From an uncultured Clostridia bacterium (GTDB lineage Bacteria; Bacillota; Clostridia; TANB77; CAG-508), in the NCBI GenBank assembly GCA_948896235.1, contig CAQUUC010000006.1, forward strand, positions 13,523 to 77,522: 64,000 nt of DNA. The letters are read 5' to 3'. Of the stretch, positions 47,411 through 56,200 are shown piece by piece. Position numbers and translations under genes: made by a program. Numbering within the stretch: position 1 is the first letter of the stretch; every line of letters begins with the position of its first letter. The notes below the pieces were generated by a model, which saw only the letters and a program-made list of their open reading frames with translations, was not told where the DNA came from and made no database searches.

Positions 47411-48382
47411 TTATATTTGTTGTAATAATTCAGTTTGTGAATCATTTATCAAAGAAAATAATATCTCTTTATATTTCTCAACTATTTCATTTTCAACTTT
47501 GTATTCATTTAAATATACTATCATTTCATCCTTTCTAGTATATACGCATAAATCAACAGTAAAAACATTGTCATTTGATTTAAGGGTAAATAACATACAT
47601 TCATAATCACCTTTAACTGAAGTACTAACTCGTTTTTTATTAGAAACATCATCTAAAACATTATGAAACAATTCTATCAATTTTTCACATTTATCGTTAA
47701 TATTCAAATTTAATTTTTTTGAACTATTTCTTAAGTTAATTTCGGGAGCCGATTTCCATAATGCACTTACTGAAAAATTAGAAGTATTATAATAATTTAA
47801 AATTGACTCATATTCATTTTTATCTACAAAAGTTCTTGAATAATAATCGTTCCCAACAAAAGATTCATATCCTACATAATATATATTATATCCACTATCA
47901 TTGCTAATCTTATAAAAGGAGTAATATTTATATGAATTTTCTATGACTAAAGCTCCTATTTTTTCTAAATTCTTGAATTTACCACTAATTTCATAATTGT
48001 CAGAATTCATTAAAATGTTTAATGGAACTAGATATTTACCATTATATTCAAAACCATATTTCCATTCATTTTCTTGCACAATAATCTTATTTTCAATAGC
48101 TTCTATTATTTTCTTATCTTTTGAATTTTGCATTTCAGAAACAATTACTTCACCTGTTATAGTAATACCTAAAGGAAATAGAAAAAGTAAACTTACTACA
48201 AAAATCACTATCGCTATTCCCTTTCTAGTAGTAAATTTTCCACTATTTTGAGAATTTTTCTTTTTTAAAAATAATATTATTGAAACTATAAAAAGTATAC
48301 ATCCTATTAATGATGATATTATAACAATAGTAAACCAAAAGTTAAATAACAAAAGAGATATTAACATAATCTTATTCTCCAT
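47411..48382 (-). CDS. Hypothetical membrane protein
   Basis: 323 residues. Two or three N-terminal hydrophobic helices (residues 5-35 and 55-78) followed by a long hydrophilic part rich in Tyr, Asn and Lys. No recognised domain. AT-rich codons match the host core. The gap from 47158 to 47410 holds no ORF. Confidence 0.7.
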   Translation of the reverse strand: MENKIMLISLLLFNFWFTIVIISSLIGCILFIVSIILFLKKKNSQNSGKFTTRKGIAIVIFVVSLLFLFPLGITITGEVIVSEMQNSKDKKIIEAIENKIIVQENEWKYGFEYNGKYLVPLNILMNSDNYEISGKFKNLEKIGALVIENSYKYYSFYKISNDSGYNIYYVGYESFVGNDYYSRTFVDKNEYESILNYYNTSNFSVSALWKSAPEINLRNSSKKLNLNINDKCEKLIELFHNVLDDVSNKKRVSTSVKGDYECMLFTLKSNDNVFTVDLCVYTRKDEMIVYLNEYKVENEIVEKYKEILFSLINDSQTELLQQI

Positions 48383-48567
48383 TTCTTACTTATACATACA
48401 TCAATTTCCACTCCTAAAATTCATCTATGTATAGTTATCATTTTATTATTTTAATAATGTTTAATCTTATTTTAGATTAATTTTATAATTCAAATTCAAA
48501 ATAATCAATATTTTTAACTAAATTTATATATATCATTATATATTTTTTATACGTACTGGTCATTTCC

Positions 48568-48600
48568 TTGACATTTTGCTTTAATATATGATAATTTAGT
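48568..48600 (+). promoter_or_regulatory. Probable promoter of the acyl-CoA ligase gene
   Basis: TTGACA followed by an extended TGATAATTT -10 region. Confidence 0.5.
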
Positions 48601-48659
48601 ATTAAATAAATATAAATTTTCAAATAATGTATATTTATAAAGAGAGGAATTTGTTATTT

Positions 48660-50372
48660 ATGGAAAAATATTTTAATGCCACAGAATTTAAAAATATAAA
48701 GGAAATTCTTTATAATTCAGCTAAAGTTTATAAAGATAATACTGCTTTTATTCTAAAACACAAAGTAGATAAAAAAGTACAATATGAAAATGTATCATAT
48801 AAAAGATTATTAGATGAAGTAAATTGTCTTGGTACTAAATTTTTTGATTTAGGTTTTAAAGATAAAAGAATTGCAATTGTTGGAAGAAATAGCTATGAAT
48901 GGACAATTACGCATCTTGCTAATTTATTAGGTGGAATACTATCTATTCCTTTAGATAAAGAATTACAAGTTGACGAGTTAGAAAGTTGTTTAGAAAGAAG
49001 CAAAGCCGATGTAGTCGTTTTTGATGAAAAATATGTTGATAATATAGAAGAAATTAAAAGAAGAAATAATACAAACTTACAAGAATATATCTGTATGAGA
49101 AAATTAGAAAATTATCTTGATATACCAACTCTATTAGAAGAAGGAAAAAAATTAGTTGATGCTGGAAATAAAGACTATATTAACCAAGAAATTGATTCTT
49201 ATAAAATGAATATTTTGTTATTTACCTCAGGAACCACTTCAAAATCAAAGGCTGTTATGCTTTCTCAAAACAACATAGCTTCTAATGTATATGCAATGCA
49301 ATTAGTAGAAGGCCTTTTCCCTAGTGATGTTAACCTTGCCTTTCTACCTTGTCACCATATATTTGGTTCAACAGAATTAATCGTTATGCTTGCTTGTGGT
49401 GTACAAACTGCATTTCCTGATGGTTTAAGATATGTAGCCCAAAACTTAAAAGAATATAAAGTTAGTGTATTTGTTGGTGTTCCATTACTTGTAGAAGCAA
49501 TCTATAAAAAGGTTGAACAAGGTATCGAAAAACAAGGTAAAACAAAAGTAGTAAATATTGCAAAAAAAGTTAGTAATTTATTATTAAAATTACATATTGA
49601 TATTAGAAAAAAATTATTTAAAAGTATTATTAATGAATTAGGTGGACATTTAAGATTTGTTATATCTGGTGGTGCCCCACTTGATAAAAAAGTAGCTAAA
49701 GGATTTAATGAATTAGGAATACAAGTAGCCCAAGGATATGGTCTAACAGAAACCTCCCCTGTTATTGCTGCCGAAAATTCTGTAAAAACAAAATATGGTT
49801 CTATTGGTTTTCCAATGGAAAATGTAGAAATAGAATTTATAAATAAAGATACAGATGGTATTGGTGAAATTAGAGTAAAAGGTCCAAATGTAATGCTTGG
49901 TTACTATGAAAATCCTGAAGCAACAAATGAAGTATTAAGAGATGGTTGGTTTTATACTGGTGATTTAGGTTATATGGATAAACAAGGCTTCTTATTTATT
50001 ACTGGTAGAAAGAAAGATATGATCGTTTTAAAAAATGGTAAAAAGGTATTTCCTGAAGAAATAGAAGTTTTAATTAATAGACTTGATGAAGTAGAAGAAT
50101 GTATGGTCTTTGGTATTCCTGATAATAAAGATAAAAATGATATTAAACTTTCTGTTAAAATTGTTTATAACAAAGAGTTTATAAATGAAAAATATCCAAA
50201 TATTCAAGAAGTAGAACTTGAAAAAATTATTTGGGATAAAATAAAGGAAATAAATAAAACCTTTCCTCCATACAAATATATTAAACACATGATATTAACA
50301 GATAAAGAATTAATAAAAACTACTACTAAGAAGATTAAAAGAAATGAAGAAATGAAAACAATGAATATATAA
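48660..50372 (+). CDS. AMP-dependent acyl-CoA synthetase/ligase
   Basis: 570 residues from the ATG at 48660 (an ATG at 48627 lies before the AGAGAGG site). ANL-family motifs: LLFTSGTTSKSKAVMLSQNN (A3), GYGLTETSPVI (A5), WFYTGDLGYMDKQG (A7) and GRKKDMIVLKNGKKV (A8). Resembles long-chain fatty-acyl-CoA synthetase; could instead be an acyl-ACP/aryl acid ligase. Followed by a strong terminator. No CGG codon. Confidence 0.9.
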   Translation: MEKYFNATEFKNIKEILYNSAKVYKDNTAFILKHKVDKKVQYENVSYKRLLDEVNCLGTKFFDLGFKDKRIAIVGRNSYEWTITHLANLLGGILSIPLDKELQVDELESCLERSKADVVVFDEKYVDNIEEIKRRNNTNLQEYICMRKLENYLDIPTLLEEGKKLVDAGNKDYINQEIDSYKMNILLFTSGTTSKSKAVMLSQNNIASNVYAMQLVEGLFPSDVNLAFLPCHHIFGSTELIVMLACGVQTAFPDGLRYVAQNLKEYKVSVFVGVPLLVEAIYKKVEQGIEKQGKTKVVNIAKKVSNLLLKLHIDIRKKLFKSIINELGGHLRFVISGGAPLDKKVAKGFNELGIQVAQGYGLTETSPVIAAENSVKTKYGSIGFPMENVEIEFINKDTDGIGEIRVKGPNVMLGYYENPEATNEVLRDGWFYTGDLGYMDKQGFLFITGRKKDMIVLKNGKKVFPEEIEVLINRLDEVEECMVFGIPDNKDKNDIKLSVKIVYNKEFINEKYPNIQEVELEKIIWDKIKEINKTFPPYKYIKHMILTDKELIKTTTKKIKRNEEMKTMNI

Positions 50373-50411
50373 AACACAGGTGGCATCCTTAGGACGCCAC
50401 CTGTGTTTTAG
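50371..50411. terminator. Strong bidirectional terminator
   Basis: AAAACACAGGTGGC, 11-base loop, GCCACCTGTGTTTT. Confidence 0.9.
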
Positions 50412-50431
50412 GACTGAAATTCTTCTCACAC

Positions 50432-50770
50432 TCAAAACAATAACTCAAGGTAAAGATTAATTCCCAGCTCTTTCGCTCTTTCCATAAAAGCACGAACTAC
50501 TTCTTCACGGTAATTTGACACCTCATGAAGTGTGAGAGCATTAACACTACCTTCGGAGTGTATATCGGCAATTCCATTTTTACTCTCCAAAAGTTTTTTA
50601 ATCTTACTGGGATCCTCTACCAGCTCCCTGCTCGGAAGATATCTGTACTCTTCAGGAATCTCAAAGATTCCATAAGTGTACGAAGTACCTAACTGCAGAA
50701 TAATCAAATGCTCTGTCCGAAATGCTCTTGAGTCCTGTTGGCTGGCTGTTACATTGTTTGTCTCTTTCAT
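50432..50770 (-). CDS. Hypothetical protein, foreign-looking, in-frame CGG
   Basis: 112 residues, soluble, probably alpha/beta; no family recognised. CGG at 50717-50719 (codon 18, in AFRTEH) must be a triplet since the +1 frame stops five codons later. Codon use (GTG, CTG, CAG, TCC, GAG) differs from the neighbours. Promoter-like TATAAT near 50820-50826, with its own transcription unit. Confidence 0.68.
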   Translation of the reverse strand: MKETNNVTASQQDSRAFRTEHLIILQLGTSYTYGIFEIPEEYRYLPSRELVEDPSKIKKLLESKNGIADIHSEGSVNALTLHEVSNYREEVVRAFMERAKELGINLYLELLF

Positions 50771-50912
50771 ATTGTTTTAGTCCTTTCTTTATAAAAATTC
50801 ACTTTATTGCTACTATACTATTATTATACTATATTTTTCTAAAAAAATCAATTTTAAATCATTAATAATATTTATAATGCTATTAATTTTATAAAATTTC
50901 TTGATTTAATAA

Positions 50913-50946
50913 AAAAATCAGTAAGTATTTTTACTTACTGACTTTT
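50913..50946 (-). terminator. Terminator of the rubrerythrin gene
   Basis: AAAAGTCAGTAAGT and ACTTACTGATTTTT arms on the minus strand. Confidence 0.85.
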
Positions 50947-50958
50947 ATGTCTCATATT

Positions 50959-51498
50959 CTAATAATTTTCTGCTTTTATTTCAAAATAAGCTTTTGGGTG
51001 TGCACATACTGGGCAAACTTCTGGTGCAGCTTTTCCAATTACTATATGTCCACAATTTCTACATTTCCAAATTCTATCTCCATCTTTAGAAAATACAAGT
51101 CCATCTTTTACATTTTCTAATAATTTTAAATATCTTGCTTCATGTTCTTTTTCAATTTTTGCAACTTCTTCAAATAAAAATGCAATATGGTTAAATCCTT
51201 CTTCTTTTGCTTCTTTTGCAAATTTATCATACATATCTGTCCATTCATAGTTTTCTCCAGCAGCTGCCGCTTTTAAATTTTCAGCTGTATCTGATATTTC
51301 TCCTCCATTAAGTAATTTAAACCACATTTTTGCATGCTCTTTTTCATTATCCGCAGTTTCTTGGAATATAGCAGCTATTTGTTCATATCCCTCTTTTTTG
51401 GCTTTACTTGCAAAATATGTGTATTTATTTCTCGCTTGAGATTCTCCTGCAAAAGCTTCCATTAAGTTTTGCTCTGTTTTTGATCCTTTTAATTCCAT
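50959..51498 (-). CDS. Rubrerythrin
   Basis: 179 residues: ferritin-like diiron domain with FAGESQARNKYTYFA and ETADNEKEHAKMWFK, and a C-terminal rubredoxin-like domain (CRNCGH ... CPVCAH). Reduces hydrogen peroxide in anaerobes and supports an anaerobic lifestyle. Standalone, high-expression type gene; no CGG codon. Confidence 0.95.
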   Translation of the reverse strand: MELKGSKTEQNLMEAFAGESQARNKYTYFASKAKKEGYEQIAAIFQETADNEKEHAKMWFKLLNGGEISDTAENLKAAAAGENYEWTDMYDKFAKEAKEEGFNHIAFLFEEVAKIEKEHEARYLKLLENVKDGLVFSKDGDRIWKCRNCGHIVIGKAAPEVCPVCAHPKAYFEIKAENY

Positions 51499-51708
51499 TT
51501 TATTACCTCCTATTTTTTATTAAACATATTTTACCACGTAATTTAAATTTTACAATATTTTTTTAATAAAATTTAATAAAATCATAATTTTATATTATAC
51601 ATAAATTTTTTCGTAATTTTTTTTGCATCAAAGTCTTGTTTTTTTTCATAATATATGTTAAACTAGCAAGTAGACAATTTATTAACTTTATAGGAGGTGC
51701 AATTTAAA

Positions 51709-51906
51709 GTGGCAAAATGTGAAATATGTGAAAAAACTTTAGCTCATGGAAATAAATTAAGTATAACTCGTTCTCATATTAGTAAAAGATCAACAAGAAC
51801 TTGGAAACCAAATATTAGAAGTGTAAAAGCTATGGTAGATGGAGAACCAAAAAGAATATCTGTATGTGCTAAATGCTTACGTGCAGGAAAAGTTAAAAGA
51901 GCATAA
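51709..51906 (+). CDS. rpmB: 50S ribosomal protein L28, zinc-ligand form
   Basis: 65 residues from GTG 51709; the GTG at 51697 lies inside the GGAGG site. MAKCEICEKTLAHGNK and VCAKCLRAG provide two CxxC pairs, the C+ type of L28. Start GTG is unusual but supported by spacing. Adjacent to spoVM on the opposite strand, as in Bacillus. Confidence 0.95.
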   Translation: MAKCEICEKTLAHGNKLSITRSHISKRSTRTWKPNIRSVKAMVDGEPKRISVCAKCLRAGKVKRA

Positions 51907-51916
51907 AGAATATATT

Positions 51917-51945
51917 AAAAAGTAGGCATAACCTACTTTTTTTGT
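51917..51945 (+). terminator. Terminator of rpmB
   Basis: AAAGTAGG, CATAA, CCTACTTT then T-run. Confidence 0.85.
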
Positions 51946-51962
51946 TTTATTCTTATGTAGTA

Positions 51963-52037
51963 CTATTCTTTTATTCCAAAGATTAGTTTAACAAAACCCC
52001 TTAAAAATTTAGGTACTTTTTTTACTACTATTTGCAT
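51963..52037 (-). CDS. spoVM: Stage V sporulation protein M
   Basis: 24 residues, too short for ordinary ORF calling. MQIVVKKVPKFLRGFVKLIF aligns with SpoVM of Bacillus (K-LPKFLGGIVRAML pattern: conserved PKFL, Gly, Val, basic residue). SpoVM recognises the convex forespore membrane and anchors SpoIVA. AAGGAGAG site upstream; convergent to rpmB, the same neighbourhood as Bacillus spoVM-rpmB. Confidence 0.88.
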   Translation of the reverse strand: MQIVVKKVPKFLRGFVKLIFGIKE

Positions 52038-52062
52038 ATATAACACTCTCCTTCTTCTATAT

Positions 52063-52212
52063 TTAACACGAAAGCCAAATTAAACCTAAGATTAAGATTG
52101 CCACTCCAATTAAAAATAGCCACCCTGTTACTGGAAGTAATAAAACAAGTAAAATCCCAAGTCCTAAACCTATAAGACATACTCCACACGTTTTTTTAAG
52201 TATTCCAAACAT
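52063..52212 (-). CDS. Small hydrophobic membrane protein
   Basis: 49 residues, MFGILKKTCGVCLIGLGLGI then a second helix LLPVTGWLFLIGVAILILGL. AAGGAGGT site gives a convincing start. Just upstream of spoVM in the same direction, 25 bases apart, so possibly one transcript and perhaps a sporulation-related small protein. Function unknown. Confidence 0.75.
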   Translation of the reverse strand: MFGILKKTCGVCLIGLGLGILLVLLLPVTGWLFLIGVAILILGLIWLSC

Positions 52213-52271
52213 AATACCTTACCTCCAATCCTTACTTATATTATATTAATATATCGAAAAAAGGTGATAGA

Positions 52272-52923
52272 ATGAAATTAAATAAAGATGAAATTATAGA
52301 ACTAATAAATATATTAAAAGATACCTATCCTGATGCTACTTGTAGTTTAGATTTTAATACTCCTTTTGAAATGGTAATAGCTGTTATGCTTTCTGCTCAA
52401 TGTACAGATGAAAGAGTAAATAAAGTTACCCCTGCTCTATTTTCAAGGTGTAATACTCCTGAAGCTTTTGTAAATATTGATACTCTTGAATTAGAAGACT
52501 TAATTCATTCTTGTGGTTTTTATAAAAACAAAGCAAAAAATATAAAAGCTTGTGCCAAAAGAATTATAGATGAATTTAATCGGTAAAGTACCTTCTACAA
52601 TAGAAGAATTAATAACTCTTCCTGGTGTTGGAAGAAAATGTGCAAATGTTATTATGCTTGAAGCTTTTGGATGTGCCGAAGGAATTGCTGTTGATACACA
52701 TGCCAAAAGAATTTCCAATAGACTTGGACTTTCAGATAAGAATGACCCTGAAAAAATTGAACAAGACTTATTAAAAATTTTCCCAAAAGAATATCTGAAA
52801 GATATTAATCATCTTTTTGTATGGCATGGTAGAAATACTTGTGATGCAAGAAGGCCAAAATGTGAAATTTGCGCATTACAAAAATATTGTAAAACTTGGC
52901 ATTCTAAAAAAGATAATAAATAA
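52272..52923 (+). CDS. nth: Endonuclease III (one +1 shift at CGG)
   Basis: DNA glycosylase/AP lyase for oxidised pyrimidines; 216 residues with a +1 shift at 52581-52583. First frame: helical N-terminal domain with FEMVIAVMLSAQCTDERVNK through RIIDEF. Second frame: helix-hairpin-helix LPGVGRKCANVIM with the catalytic Lys region, AVDTHAKRISNRLGL (catalytic Asp), and the 4Fe-4S cluster cysteines CDARRPKCEICALQKYC. Both are required. Ends at 52923. Confidence 0.94.
52581..52583 (+). other. +1 recoding site, AAT CGG TAA
   Basis: CGG at codon 104 of nth followed directly by TAA. Skipping the C gives AAT GGT AAA GTA CCT (NGKVP), the natural link to the HhH motif. Confidence 0.92.
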
Positions 52924-52987
52924 TAAACGAATTGTGCATAAAATCGGTTTATATACAAATACTAGCCTTTAAAAAGAGGTGATTGTT

Positions 52988-53128
52988 TTGACAAACATAA
53001 ATTGTTCTGCGAATTGTGTTTATCAAAAAGACGGTAAGTGCTGTTTTGAAAATGTATCTTTAATAACAGTAACTCCTGCTTCCAATTGTGCTTACTATTT
53101 ACAAAAAGAGGTTGTAACAAAAAAGTAG
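52988..53128 (+). CDS. Small Cys-rich protein, DUF1540-like
   Basis: 46 residues from a TTG start behind AGAGGTGA: MTNINCSANCVYQKDGKCCF then SNCAYYLQ. Five to six Cys in the spacing of clostridial DUF1540-type small proteins, possibly metal-binding. Function unknown. The terminator overlaps its 3' end. Confidence 0.7.
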   Translation: MTNINCSANCVYQKDGKCCFENVSLITVTPASNCAYYLQKEVVTKK

Positions 53129-53142
53129 TTACTACCTCTTTT
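53106..53142 (+). terminator. Terminator overlapping the small Cys-rich gene
   Basis: AGAGGTTGTAAC and GTTACTACCTCT arms then T-run. Confidence 0.85.
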
Positions 53143-53178
53143 TTATATAATAATTAACATTATTTAGGGCATTTTTTG

Positions 53179-53207
53179 TTGACAAACACTTTATTTAGTT
53201 ATATGAT
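53179..53207 (+). promoter_or_regulatory. Promoter of the bactofilin-like gene
   Basis: TTGACA, exactly 17 bases, TATGAT; 38 bases before the ATG at 53245. Confidence 0.8.
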
Positions 53208-53244
53208 TTAGCATATAAAATAAATTTATTTAGGAGGATTTTTT

Positions 53245-54447
53245 ATGTTAAAAAATAAGGTAAAATTACTTGTATTATTAACTTGCATCATTATGCTTAT
53301 CTCTACTTTAAGTTTTGCAACTAACGATATAGTTCCTGGTGATAATGCAAGAACAACAGAAGGTGAGGTTCAAACACCAACGGAAGAAACTGCTCCAGTA
53401 ACTGAAGGTGAAAATAACCAAGGTACATCTCAACCCACACCAGAAATATATAATGGAGATTTATATTTATTTGATAATAATGTTGTGATGGACAAATATG
53501 TAGATGGTAATGTTTTCATTTTTGGAAGAAATGTCGAAATTACTGGTAGAGTTAATGGTTCTTTATTTGTATTTGGAGATAAAGTAACTTTTAGTGAAAA
53601 TTCATACATTGTTCAATCAATCTATGCTTGTGCAAATGAATTAAATTTAAATGGTGCAGCAAATGACTTATATGCTGCTGGAAATATAATTAATATGAAT
53701 TATAATTCTTTTATGATTAGAGATTTAAGAGTTGGTGCAAATACATTTAACTTTAAAGGTGGAGCTGGAAGAGATGCTTTTGTTGAAGCAGATAATTTCA
53801 ATTTCGAAACTACATCTGGTTCTTCTGCTATAGTATATGGAAATTTAAATTATTCAAGTAATAAAGAATTAGAATTGTCAAAGGAATTAGTACAAGGAGA
53901 AATTCATTACTCTAACCTACAAAATTTTGTAGATTCAAAATCTGTAGTAAGTATTATATTAGATAAAGTAATGGATCTATTAGAAACTATTTTATTTACT
54001 GTTGTAGTATTTTTATTAATTGCTTGGCTTGCTCCAAAATTTATAGAAGATTCTAAAAATTACATTGGAAAACCTGCTTTAATGTCTTTTGGAATTGGTT
54101 TACTAGCTTTTATTGTAGCAATATTTGTAAGCTTTGCACTATTATTTAGCTATATTGGTATTTCACTTGCATTTGCTATATTTGCTGTATTTATGCTAAT
54201 GCTGTCTATTTCATTTGCAATCACTACAACTTGCATTACCTTTAAAGCAAAAGAAAAATTTAATTTTAGCAAAAAATATTTAACAATAGTTACTTTAGTA
54301 GTAGTTACATTAATACTTTGGGTACTAGAACAAATCCCTTATGTTGGTACAATTGTTACTATAATTGTTAGCTTAGTTGGATTTGGAACTCTACTTTCAT
54401 ATGTATTTAAAAGAACTAAAAAAGAAAAAACTGTAGAAGCAAAATAA
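53245..54447 (+). CDS. Secreted bactofilin-like polymer-forming protein with membrane helices
   Basis: 400 residues. Signal peptide (KLLVLLTCIIMLISTLSFA), a Thr/Glu-rich linker (residues 28-60), a bactofilin-like beta-helix (LYLFDNNVVMDKYVDGNVFIF ... YGNLNYSS, residues 70-210) and four or five C-terminal membrane helices. The fusion of an exported bactofilin-like domain to a membrane region is unusual; cytoskeletal bactofilins are cytosolic. Role unknown; a surface scaffold is a guess. Confidence 0.75.
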   Translation: MLKNKVKLLVLLTCIIMLISTLSFATNDIVPGDNARTTEGEVQTPTEETAPVTEGENNQGTSQPTPEIYNGDLYLFDNNVVMDKYVDGNVFIFGRNVEITGRVNGSLFVFGDKVTFSENSYIVQSIYACANELNLNGAANDLYAAGNIINMNYNSFMIRDLRVGANTFNFKGGAGRDAFVEADNFNFETTSGSSAIVYGNLNYSSNKELELSKELVQGEIHYSNLQNFVDSKSVVSIILDKVMDLLETILFTVVVFLLIAWLAPKFIEDSKNYIGKPALMSFGIGLLAFIVAIFVSFALLFSYIGISLAFAIFAVFMLMLSISFAITTTCITFKAKEKFNFSKKYLTIVTLVVVTLILWVLEQIPYVGTIVTIIVSLVGFGTLLSYVFKRTKKEKTVEAK

Positions 54448-54454
54448 TGAAAAT

Positions 54455-54487
54455 AAAAAGTGTTGCAATTAATTGCAACACTTTTTT
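54455..54487. terminator. Bidirectional terminator
   Basis: AAAAAGTGTTGCAATT and AATTGCAACACTTTTTT arms between convergent genes. Confidence 0.9.
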
Positions 54488-55145
54488 ATTCTTTTAATTT
54501 TGTTATTGTTTCTTTGTAATTATCTGTTTTAATAATACCTGTTCCAACAACAGCTATATCTACTCCTGCCTCTTTCACAGCTTTTATATTTTCTAATTTA
54601 ATTCCTCCATCTGCCTCTATATCTACTTCTAAATTATTTCCATTAATGTAACTTTTTAAAATTCTTACTTTATCAAGTGTTTCTGGAATTAACGCTTGTC
54701 CACCTTTTCCTGGCTCAACAGTCATTATAAGTAACATATGAATATATGGTAAAAATTCATATATTTCATCTAATTTTGTAGCTGGTTTAATAGCTATTCC
54801 TACTTTTACATTATTTCTCTTTATGTAATCTATAATGCTTTTAACTTCGTCTTTATCCTTTAGTGCCTCATATTGAAAAGTTATAATATTCGGCCTTATA
54901 TCTAAATATTCGTCTACATATTCTTTTACATTTTGTACCATTAAATGTACATCTATTGGTATATTTGATATTTGCTTAATCACCTCTATATGTGACTTCA
55001 TAAGTTCTCTTGTATCATTTTCTACAAATTCTCCATCCATAACGTCTATATGGTAATAATCTGTATGAGCTACTTCTAAATCATAAATTACTTTAATACT
55101 TTTTTCTTTTTCTACTGATAGTAGTGATGTTGATATTTCTACCAT
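54486..55145 (-). CDS. rpe: Ribulose-phosphate 3-epimerase
   Basis: 219 residues, TIM barrel. LEVAHTDYYHIDVMDGEFVEND, IPIDVHLMVQNV, MTVEPGKGGQALIPETLDK and VDIEADGGIKLENI carry the catalytic His/Asp ligands. Pentose phosphate pathway. Its ATG overlaps the end of rsgA (ATGGTAG), so the two are translationally coupled. Confidence 0.95.
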   Translation of the reverse strand: MVEISTSLLSVEKEKSIKVIYDLEVAHTDYYHIDVMDGEFVENDTRELMKSHIEVIKQISNIPIDVHLMVQNVKEYVDEYLDIRPNIITFQYEALKDKDEVKSIIDYIKRNNVKVGIAIKPATKLDEIYEFLPYIHMLLIMTVEPGKGGQALIPETLDKVRILKSYINGNNLEVDIEADGGIKLENIKAVKEAGVDIAVVGTGIIKTDNYKETITKLKE

Positions 55146-56024
55146 TTATGTTCCTCCTTATCTTTTAAATCATTATATATTTTAATATAATTTTCATATC
55201 TTGAACTTGATATTTTTCCTTCTTCTAATGCTTTTTTTATTCCACATTCTTGTTCTTTTATATGTGTACATCCTACAAATTCACATTGTTTCTCAAATTC
55301 TACGAATTCCCTAAAATATTTATATAAGTTCTCTTTTTCTATTTCATATACATCAAATGTAGCAAAACCTGGAGTATCAGCTATATATGTATCTTCATCT
55401 ATCTTATATAACTTAATTTGAGTTGTAGTATTTTTTCCCCTTTTATTTTTAGAACTTATCTCTCCTTCTTCTGTTAAAGTTTCCTTAAATATTGAATTTA
55501 ATAAACTAGATTTTCCGTACTCCAGAATTTCCAGAAAAAGCACTTATACAATTTAATAGTTCTTTATGTAATTTATCTGTTCCTTGTCCGTCTTTAGCGT
55601 TTGTAATAATTACTTTATATCCAATCTCAGTATATAATTTTTGAATTTCTTTAATTTTTTCTTCTTTTTCTAAATCTATCTTGTTAATAACAATACAAAC
55701 CTCTAAATTTAAAAATTCAACAAAAGCTAATTGTTTATCAAGCATTAATAAATCTGGTTTTGGTTGTTTTACAGATACTACTAGTATTAATTTATTAAGA
55801 TTTGCAAGCTTTGGCCTTTTAATATAATTATCTCTTTCTAATATTTCACTAATAACAGCAGTATTTTTATTATTATCTAAAACTTCTATATTTACTCTAT
55901 CCCCAACTACAGGTATAATATCTATATTTTTAAATTTTCCTCTCGCATTACATTCATAATTCTTACCCTCTGCTTCTACTATATATAGATTAGAAATATT
56001 ACTTACAATAACTCCTTTTAGCAT
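55139..56024 (-). CDS. rsgA: Small ribosomal subunit biogenesis GTPase RsgA (one +1 shift at CGG)
   Basis: Circularly permuted GTPase for 30S maturation; 294 residues from ATG 56024 (behind AGGAGGG; an ATG at 56081 lacks a site) with a +1 shift at 55515-55517. OB fold, then G4 VINKIDLEKE and G5 TNAKDG in the first frame. The shift sits in G1: first frame ends SGNSGV, second begins GKSSLLNSIF, so the P-loop GNSGVGKSS exists only after +1. G3 DTPGFATF and the zinc Cys/His cluster CEFVGCTHIKEQECG follow. Essential motif rebuilt by recoding. Confidence 0.95.
55515..55517 (-). other. +1 recoding site, GTA CGG AAA
   Basis: CGG at the invariant Gly of the rsgA P-loop. Skipping the C gives GTA GGA AAA TCT (VGKS). 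The residue must be Gly, which fixes the identity of the amino acid decoded. Confidence 0.95.
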
Positions 56025-56146
56025 TTTCCCTCCTATTCGTATTAACACATTTATTTTATCATTATTTTTAATTTTATACAAATATATATTATAATTTTAA
56101 GTATAATATTTTTTCCAATATATATCAATATGTTATTTTCACAAAA

Positions 56147-56193
56147 ATAATAGGAATAGTAGAAAACTTAATTTTCTTTCTATTCCTATATTT
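56147..56193 (-). terminator. Terminator of prkC
   Basis: AATAGGAATAG and a matching ATTCCTATT with further AAGAAAA/TTTTCT pairing. Confidence 0.7.
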
Positions 56194-56200
56194 AAATATT

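Noticed and set aside
52941..52951. CGG in the gap after nth (ATCGGTTT)
   Set aside because: Non-coding and no conserved frame; carries no information on decoding.
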